In this document: positions 9,401-13,388 of the stretch, piece by piece
How positions within the stretch are numbered: position 1 is the first letter of the stretch
Layout of the letters: the number at the start of each line of letters is the position of its first letter
Assembly (NCBI GenBank): GCA_017999075.1
Contig: JAGOBX010000044.1
Coordinates: 1-13,388 of the forward strand
Origin: JAGOBX01 sp017999075 [NCBI: Candidatus Babelota bacterium]
GTDB lineage: Bacteria; JAGOBX01
Direction of reading: 5' to 3'
DNA: 13,388 nt
Made by a program: the position numbers and the translations under genes
Notes under the pieces: model-generated
Told to the model about the DNA's origin: nothing
What the model saw: only the letters and a program-made list of their open reading frames with translations
The model's database searches: none

Positions 9401-11583
9401 TTCCTAATTCGCATTTAGAAGTTGCAGGAGATATTAGAACTTCAGATTTGGGAGGACTTTATTTAAGAGGTGGAGTTTCAGACACTAATCACGGACTCGG
9501 ATATTATCACAGTGCAATAAGAGAATGGACAACAGGCTGGGGACCAGACGGACCTGTGCTTCACGGTTATGGCGGCGGCTCTTTAGGAACTAATCAAAGC
9601 GGAACAAAATCTACCGCGCTTGTATGGAATTCTTCAGGACAAGTAGGCATTGGAACCAATTCTCCAAGTTATAAACTTGATGTTTTTAACGGCCCTTCAA
9701 GATTTATAAATCCAAATTTATATATCGGTGAAATAATGCGCTGGCAGGGCTCAAATTCAAGCTCTCAATATCAAATGAATCTTTCTGCTTTTTCGCCTTC
9801 TTCAAATAATGTATCCTATTATTTTTCAATGCAGGACAATGACGGCAGTTATGATACATTTTTAATTTTCAATCGGGGAAATATAGGAGTAAACATAAAA
9901 ACTCCTCTTGATAAATTTCATGTTAACGACAGTTCCGCAATTTCCGGCTGGCGAGGCCGCGCTGTTTTTTCAGGAGCAAACCGCAGTGTTGTTGCTGGAA
10001 TATTCAACGATTCTGCTATTATAGGCGCCCATAATTCTGCTTTAACTGCCTGGGATACTTTATTCATCAATACTCAAGGAAACTTTGCAGGAGGCGGCAA
10101 CGGCAGCGTTATATTGCCCACATATGTAGGAATAGGCACACAAAGCTTAACATATGCTTTGAATTTTGGAACTGATAAAGGTATGCTTTTAAATGCTCTG
10201 ACTTACGGTTTCGCGATTGAACCAGTTACTGCGGCAACAGATTATTTAAATATTAAATCTGTTAATGCAGGAACTTCTTCAACAAACACTGATAATATAT
10301 TAGTCATAACGCGAGCTGGCAAAGTCGGCATCGGAACGACAAATCCTGGCTCAAGTCTTGAAATTTATAATAATTCAAATCCCAAAATATTTCTGAATTA
10401 TAACGGCTCTACTCAATATTTTTTGAGCGGAATATCAAATTCATTGGATTTTGGAAATGTCGGAGGTTCGCCTGCAGCAATAAGATTTATGCCCGGAAAT
10501 GTTACAAAAGTAATAATCGATAATTCCGGCAATGTCGGTATAGGCACAACTTCGCCTTCTGATAGTTTAACAGTTACAGGTGCGGTAGGTGCTGACAATG
10601 GAGAAGGACGCGGTTTTAAACTAAAGAAATCCGACGGCAATTATGCGGCTATTTTAGATATTGATAACAGCAATACAATGCGGTTAAAAGTTCCTGGTCC
10701 AGATTTTTTTATTAATCCTGATACTCCTGCCGCGTTAAATCTAAATTATAATCAGGGGGGGCAGGGTCATATTACAATGGTGGCAGGAAATTCAACAGGC
10801 AATGTCGGTATAGGCACAACAAATCCAGATCGCGCAAAACTTGTAGTAAACGGGTTTGTCAGTTATGATAATGACACTTACGGATATTTGACATCTAATG
10901 CAACAACAGGAATTTCAAGCGGAACAAACAATACATCTATTTATGCCAACGGCAGAATAGTATGTCCTGAATTCAACGCTGTGTCTGATGCGCGCATAAA
11001 AATAGAAATTCCGAAAACTGAAACTAAATCCAATCTTGAAATTATAAATAAATTACGTCCAGTCGATTATAAAATGAAGGATGAAATTCATCACGGCAGT
11101 AAAAATAAAAAAGGATTTTTTGCTCAGGAAGTAGAAAAAATTTTACCTGATGCTGTTTCAAAATCCTCTGATTTTGTGCCTGATATTTTTGCATTATCAA
11201 AATCAATTTCTTATGATAATTATTTAAAAATATTAACTATTACGCTTGATAAACCTCATAATTTACAGGTCGGCGACAAAGTAAAATTAATTTCAGAAAA
11301 AGAATCATTTGAAAAAACTGTAAACACAGTTTTTTCTTTAAATACTTTTTCAGTGGGAGAATGGAATTTGCCCACTGAAAAAGTATTCGTTTACGGCAAA
11401 TATGTAACTGATTTCAGGACGCTCGATTACAATCAAATTTTTACTGCAGGGATCAGCGCCATTCAGGAACTCTCTAAAAAAAATGAATCTTTAAAAAAAC
11501 AGATTGAGCAATTAAAACTAAAGGAAACTTTAATTATTGATTTAATTAAAAGAATAGAAAATTTAGAAAGTAAAATTAAATAA
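6466..11583 (+). CDS. Exported fibre-like protein with C-terminal Peptidase_S74 chaperone
   Basis: Surface fibre-like protein of 1705 residues. It starts at TTG 6466, supported by AGGAG and a signal peptide (about 1-19). Next come an N-terminal beta domain (about 22-125, YQGKLTD...W.ETH), a first VGINT motif near 156, five 93-residue repeats (233-697), and a long region (about 812-1460) with successive VGIGT.xPS.xL-type turns as in trimeric fibre shafts. Peptidase_S74 begins near 1505. Its Ser-Lys dyad is S1507 and K1512 in SDARIK, the same +5 spacing as S911/K916 of the phage K1F endosialidase, and GFFAQEVEKILPDAV starts at 1550. An inserted beta module (about 1575-1650) precedes a terminal coiled coil (about 1660-1705). 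By family knowledge, S74 guides trimer folding and then cuts itself off just before the serine; that has not been shown here. Phage tail fibres share this build, but the signal peptide and neighbours point to a cell-surface protein. Confidence 0.92.
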   Translation: MKKNILVIFFLLIYAAAGNGYYIAYQGKLTDSDNRRINASVVIIFSIYSEETGTTELWTETHNSVNIVNGLFSVWLGSSNPINLKFDRQYYLGININNQGELTPRIKLNASAFAYRAKYSDTAAFLENNAIAEGAMIINDTLTVNSSFIIEKDGKVGINTLFPSEQLEVLGNAKISGSITAKSYSGDGSNLTNLQYNSLAGDKISRTEISELLNIVGNDTNNLNNRITGLENDSQNKTVILSIYGTRISNLENDSVTKTYVNTQLSTLSSDTQTLKNDLANYKILVYADTINLYNQLSLIRSDSVISIAFSKISGDTVTKSYVDADSQTKTAVLTNYGTRISNLENDSVTKTYVNTQLSNLSSDTQNLKNDLTNYKTLVNADTINLYNQLSLIRSDSVISIAFSKISGDTVTKSYVDADSQTKTAILSNYGTRISNLENDSVTKTYVNTQLSNLSSDTQTLKNDLANYKILVNADTMNLYNQLSLIRSDSVINIAFSKISGDTVTKSYVDADSQIKTTVLTNYGTRISNLENDSVTKTYVNTQLSNLSSDTQTLKNDLANYKILVYADTMNLYNQLSLIRSDSVISIAFSKISGDTVTKSYVDADSQIKTALLSNYGTRISNLENDSVTKTYVNTLLSNLSSDTQTLKNDLANYKILVNADTMNLYNQLSLIRSDSVINIAFSKISGDTVTKTYVDEQLSVKLNKNDSIVISRVSQLFNDSGFISNAGSSITQESADLRYIKKSDTIAADSIGTGAVNSIELSYLDNVSSNIQMQLNSKASNANPGITGGLLVSDTLAVGADTFIVLKNGNVGIGTTNPSARLTINGSNSSELLELSINYNSTTPSLAINNTSGNLASGSRISFKSSGTELANIIYQLGSGSTPSLQFGTNNNERMRITYNGKIGIGTVTPSDSLQVAGSIRGETLTITQRIYADTISAIKFYGDGSNLTGINSSGKFSGNVGDSIYITSTKVGIGTTVPNSHLEVAGDIRTSDLGGLYLRGGVSDTNHGLGYYHSAIREWTTGWGPDGPVLHGYGGGSLGTNQSGTKSTALVWNSSGQVGIGTNSPSYKLDVFNGPSRFINPNLYIGEIMRWQGSNSSSQYQMNLSAFSPSSNNVSYYFSMQDNDGSYDTFLIFNRGNIGVNIKTPLDKFHVNDSSAISGWRGRAVFSGANRSVVAGIFNDSAIIGAHNSALTAWDTLFINTQGNFAGGGNGSVILPTYVGIGTQSLTYALNFGTDKGMLLNALTYGFAIEPVTAATDYLNIKSVNAGTSSTNTDNILVITRAGKVGIGTTNPGSSLEIYNNSNPKIFLNYNGSTQYFLSGISNSLDFGNVGGSPAAIRFMPGNVTKVIIDNSGNVGIGTTSPSDSLTVTGAVGADNGEGRGFKLKKSDGNYAAILDIDNSNTMRLKVPGPDFFINPDTPAALNLNYNQGGQGHITMVAGNSTGNVGIGTTNPDRAKLVVNGFVSYDNDTYGYLTSNATTGISSGTNNTSIYANGRIVCPEFNAVSDARIKIEIPKTETKSNLEIINKLRPVDYKMKDEIHHGSKNKKGFFAQEVEKILPDAVSKSSDFVPDIFALSKSISYDNYLKILTITLDKPHNLQVGDKVKLISEKESFEKTVNTVFSLNTFSVGEWNLPTEKVFVYGKYVTDFRTLDYNQIFTAGISAIQELSKKNESLKKQIEQLKLKETLIIDLIKRIENLESKIK
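7162..8556 (+). repeat. Five tandem 279-bp coding repeats
   Basis: Units start at 7162, 7441, 7720, 7999 and 8278, each exactly 279 bp (93 codons), and most of their length is identical at the DNA level. Unit 1 diverges at its 5' end and unit 5 at its last few codons. Each unit encodes YGTRISNLENDSVTKTYV, a stretch of coiled-coil character, then SGDTVTKSYVDADSQ, so it contains two related D.VTK.YV motifs. TK.YVD motifs are common in phage tail-fibre shafts. Variants are shared between units in a mosaic way rather than as a simple tree. Confidence 0.95.
10755..10761 (+). other. G7 homopolymer inside the fibre gene
   Basis: Seven consecutive G bases encode the Gly-Gly of an NQGGQG segment about 75 residues before the S74 domain. 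Long G runs are otherwise scarce in this AT-rich window. Slippage of one base would truncate the protein before its chaperone domain. Whether the run varies is unknown. Confidence 0.5.
11341..11387 (+). repeat. Perfect 17-bp inverted repeat inside the S74 coding region
   Basis: The left arm (11341-11357, AATACTTTTTCAGTGGG) and right arm (11371-11387) are exact reverse complements with a 13-base loop. The arms encode NTFSVG and LPTEKVF within the inserted beta module. No U run follows, so it does not look like an intrinsic terminator. It would form a strong mRNA hairpin or DNA cruciform. Confidence 0.85.
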
Positions 11584-11663
11584 GAGTTTACGTTTAAATG
11601 TGTAAAACAACTTCAGTGCTGCCGCTGTTGAAAATGAAATATTTCAGATCAGATTTACTTTCC
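11584..11663. other. Convergent intergenic gap
   Basis: Eighty bases lie between the stop of the fibre gene and the stop of the oppositely oriented porin gene. A short palindrome TGAAATATTTCA (11635-11646) is present, but there is no GC-rich stem with a T run on either strand, so no terminator can be called. Confidence 0.5.
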
Positions 11664-12140
11664 TTAAAACATATAAAAAAGAGAAAATTGGCAGCGGTTG
11701 CTTTTCAAATCATAAACCGAATTTTGAAAATACATATCCGAACGGAGATTGTAATATTCACATGCAGCAAATAAATTTGTTGTAAAACTGTACCATAAAT
11801 TAATATATTTCTGACGGTTTCTTAAAAAATCATAATCAATCAAACTCGAATAATCATTTTTCGTATATCCGAAACCTGTATTTGAAAAAATTTTTTTCGA
11901 AAAATATATCATAAGATTGAAATATCCGCCTTTGCTCTTTATTTTAGGGGCACGAGGATACATTGTCACAGAACCTAAAAGTTCATTTGTGTTTGCGCCG
12001 CTAAAAAATTCTGATGACAATTTCCCGAATTTAAAAGGCAATACGATCTCAGCAGAATACGCATATGATTCATCTATTGTTCTCGAATATTTGCCTTTGT
12101 CATAACCTAAAGCAGCGATTGTTTTTTTGAAAATCCACAT
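11664..12140 (-). pseudogene. C-terminal part of frame-split outer-membrane porin
   Basis: This is the 3' portion of the porin-like gene whose 5' portion is at 12107-12748. The ATG at 12140 is only an internal methionine. The frame is open upstream to a stop at 12249-12251, and between 12236 and 12141 it encodes sensible continuing protein (GALKQTKDV..., then QTQTGQFRYQIRASVEKD) that joins smoothly to MWIFKK. The product has alternating aromatic and polar beta strands and ends in FSLFYMF. A terminal phenylalanine is the usual signal for BAM-mediated insertion of beta-barrels into the outer membrane. There is no signal peptide, so it could not be exported on its own. Adding one base to the C4 run at 12233-12236 gives a single protein of 361 residues. 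Confidence 0.75.
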
Positions 12141-12748
12141 ATCTTTTTCAACAGATGCACGAATCTGGTATCTAAATTGTCCGGTTTGTGTTTGAGGAAT
12201 AGCAGATTTAACGTCTTTAGTTTGTTTAAGTGCCCCTGTGCTTCTATCTTAAAAAAATCAAATGAATATCCAACACGAAATTGCGGAAATTGCCCATGCA
12301 TATTGCCGCAATGTCCAAGATAGCCCCCATTTAGAATCATAGGTTCTGTCTGCGCTATGATCATATCAGTCTGACCGCCGACAATTGTCCAGTTATCTTT
12401 AATTACTGATATTACAGCTTTTCTCAATTTAAGTTCCGCATTCTTGTCATTTATATTATCGCTGTTGGTAAAATCAATCTCAAAAATTCCGTCTACGTTA
12501 TATCCAAATTCTTCAGGCGCTTTTATTTTTAATCCTATTCTGGAGGTTTCAAGAGTAAAATTCAAATCAGATGTTCCATAGTCAGGATTAGCTTTATATT
12601 GAGTATGCCATCCTGGATTACGATCGCCATAAATTACACTTGCATTAATAAATCCATATGCTTTGAAATCAAATTTGTTTAACTCCGCAGAAGAAACATA
12701 ATTTAAAGCATTTGCACAGATTAAAATTATCAGCGCCAATTTTTTCAT
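12107..12748 (-). CDS. N-terminal part of frame-split outer-membrane porin
   Basis: Porin-like outer-membrane protein, probably a passive channel for small solutes. ATG 12748 starts a classic signal peptide (about 1-21, MKKLALIILI... to SSA). It is followed by beta strands such as YGFINASVIYGD, LETSRIGLKIKAPEEFGYNVDGIFEIDF and VGGQTDM, with PQFRVGYSFDFFKIEAQG near the end, resembling DcaP-type porins. From about residue 172 the 213-residue reading loses porin character, while the -1 frame continues it, so the last 40 or so residues are probably spurious. The ATG directly abuts the TAA of the upstream regulator (TAAATG) and has no clear Shine-Dalgarno sequence, which suggests translational coupling. 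Intact DcaP-like porins are around 400 residues, so a rejoined 361 is plausible. The family assignment is by overall pattern only. Confidence 0.75.
   Translation of the reverse strand: MKKLALIILICANALNYVSSAELNKFDFKAYGFINASVIYGDRNPGWHTQYKANPDYGTSDLNFTLETSRIGLKIKAPEEFGYNVDGIFEIDFTNSDNINDKNAELKLRKAVISVIKDNWTIVGGQTDMIIAQTEPMILNGGYLGHCGNMHGQFPQFRVGYSFDFFKIEAQGHLNKLKTLNLLFLKHKPDNLDTRFVHLLKKICGFSKKQSLL
12224..12236 (-). other. Frame-change site in the porin gene
   Basis: On the coding strand, GGGG (complement of 12233-12236) is followed by CAC and the heptamer CTTAAAC (complement of 12224-12230). Inserting one G gives QGALKQT and restores one open frame; the gene length then becomes a whole number of codons. 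Alternatively, a -1 slip on C-TTA-AAC would give QGHLKQT. The first pairing after slippage is imperfect and no downstream structure is evident, so a one-base deletion or assembly error is the simpler reading. Confidence 0.7.
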
Positions 12749-13387
12749 TTATTTACTGTTCAAAAAATTTATCAATGTTATTCCAGATTTATCCAGTTTT
12801 AATTTTTTGCGGACATTATTCCTATGCCGTTCAACAGTGGTGTGAGATATTTTCAACACTTTTCCAATAGCTTTAGATGACATTCTCTGTTTTATCATAG
12901 AGCAAATTTCGATTTCCGTATTCGTTAAAAATGGTTTTAACTTATCAAGTTTTATTCCTAACGGATCGCTTATTTCAGACAATGTTTTAATAATCAATTC
13001 AACAATTTTTTTGTCATTACCATCTTTAATATTAGCATATATTCTTTCAAGAAGAGGCAATGCAGTATATTCAATATTTTTCATTGCACTGTCAATATAT
13101 TTATTTTTCATTCTTGCAAACTGAGTCATCATTTTTTCAATATATTTATGTTCTATATCATCAAATGTTTCAGATTCCTCTCTCTGACATTTAGTCTTCC
13201 TCTGTTTCTGTTCGTAATTGTAAACATTTCTCAAAAAAATACTTGAACCAGAATCTTCCAAAAGTTCATCAGGTTGAATATACAAATGATTAAAACACAG
13301 AAGATCTTTAATAATAATATATTGGTAATTAAGATAAATTTTTAAAAGACTGTCAAAACTCAAGTTGGTGAAATCATATGAATATAA
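12749..13387 (-). CDS. LuxR-type HTH transcriptional regulator (5' partial)
   Basis: DNA-binding regulator. Residues are numbered from an in-frame TTG at 13363, which gives 204 residues. The frame is open to the window edge and no ribosome binding site precedes that TTG, so the true start is probably outside. The C-terminal LuxR/GerE helix-turn-helix (about 146-191) begins LTNTEIEICSMIKQ, has recognition helix HTTVERHRNNVRKKL, and is followed by a short tail. The preceding helical segment (about 60-140, with NIEYTALPLLERI and SEISDPLG) matches the linker that usually joins a PAS sensor to LuxR HTH in PAS-LuxR proteins. No clear PAS fold is visible in what remains of the N terminus, and no receiver phosphoacceptor motif is visible. 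The stop codon abuts the porin ATG, so it is probably co-expressed with the porin and may control it. Confidence 0.85.
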   Translation of the reverse strand, partial: LYSYDFTNLSFDSLLKIYLNYQYIIIKDLLCFNHLYIQPDELLEDSGSSIFLRNVYNYEQKQRKTKCQREESETFDDIEHKYIEKMMTQFARMKNKYIDSAMKNIEYTALPLLERIYANIKDGNDKKIVELIIKTLSEISDPLGIKLDKLKPFLTNTEIEICSMIKQRMSSKAIGKVLKISHTTVERHRNNVRKKLKLDKSGITLINFLNSK

Positions 13388-13388
13388 T

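Noticed and set aside
6466-11583. Prophage tail-fibre gene
   Set aside because: VGIGT repeats, TK.YVD motifs and S74 occur in phage fibres, but the protein has a signal peptide and no phage structural, lysis or integrase genes are in the window.
11584-11663. Bidirectional terminator between convergent genes
   Set aside because: Only a 12-base AT-rich palindrome is present, with no stem followed by a T run on either strand.
11917-12105. Short plus-strand open frame inside the porin gene
   Set aside because: It lies wholly opposite the porin, whose frame has clear beta-barrel character.

Overview
The window is AT-rich DNA from a Gram-negative-type (diderm) bacterium. It encodes a beta-barrel outer-membrane protein ending in phenylalanine, two very large exported surface proteins and a transmembrane sensor. 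The mix (dCache adenylate cyclase, fibronectin/parallel-beta-helix adhesin, Peptidase_S74 surface fibre, PAS-LuxR-like regulator) fits uncultured or candidate-phylum bacteria, for example around Elusimicrobiota, Cloacimonadota, Bacteroidota relatives or Spirochaetota. Nothing seen here fixes the phylum.

Layout. Positions 2-2077 (+): a class III adenylate cyclase with an extracellular dCache sensor and HAMP linker, 5' end outside the window. Positions 2096-6301 (+), 18 bases later: a 1401-residue exported protein with a Bacteroidota-like N-terminal beta domain, four fibronectin III repeats, a long right-handed beta-helix, two more beta-sandwich-like domains and three C-terminal 38-residue repeats carrying IRKIH(I/F)DELR. 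Positions 6302-6465: a 164-base spacer with a sigma70-like promoter and a ribosome binding site. Positions 6466-11583 (+): a 1705-residue fibre-like exported protein with five near-identical 93-residue repeats, a series of VGIGT-type repeats and a C-terminal Peptidase_S74 self-cleaving chaperone. An 80-base convergent gap follows. Positions 12748-11664 (-): an outer-membrane porin-like gene split by a -1 frame change near 12224-12236. Positions 13387-12749 (-): a LuxR-type regulator, 5' end outside the window, whose stop codon directly abuts the porin start codon.

How they may work together (inference): the cyclase would turn a periplasmic ligand, possibly an amino acid, into cAMP. It lies immediately upstream of an adhesin and may share its transcript. 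The fibre protein appears to have its own promoter. The regulator and porin look like a translationally coupled pair on the other strand. The most notable signals are the mosaic 279-bp repeat array in the fibre gene, the C-terminal 38-residue repeats of the adhesin, a perfect 17-bp inverted repeat inside the S74 coding region, and the frame break in the porin, which could be a mutation, an assembly error or a slip site.
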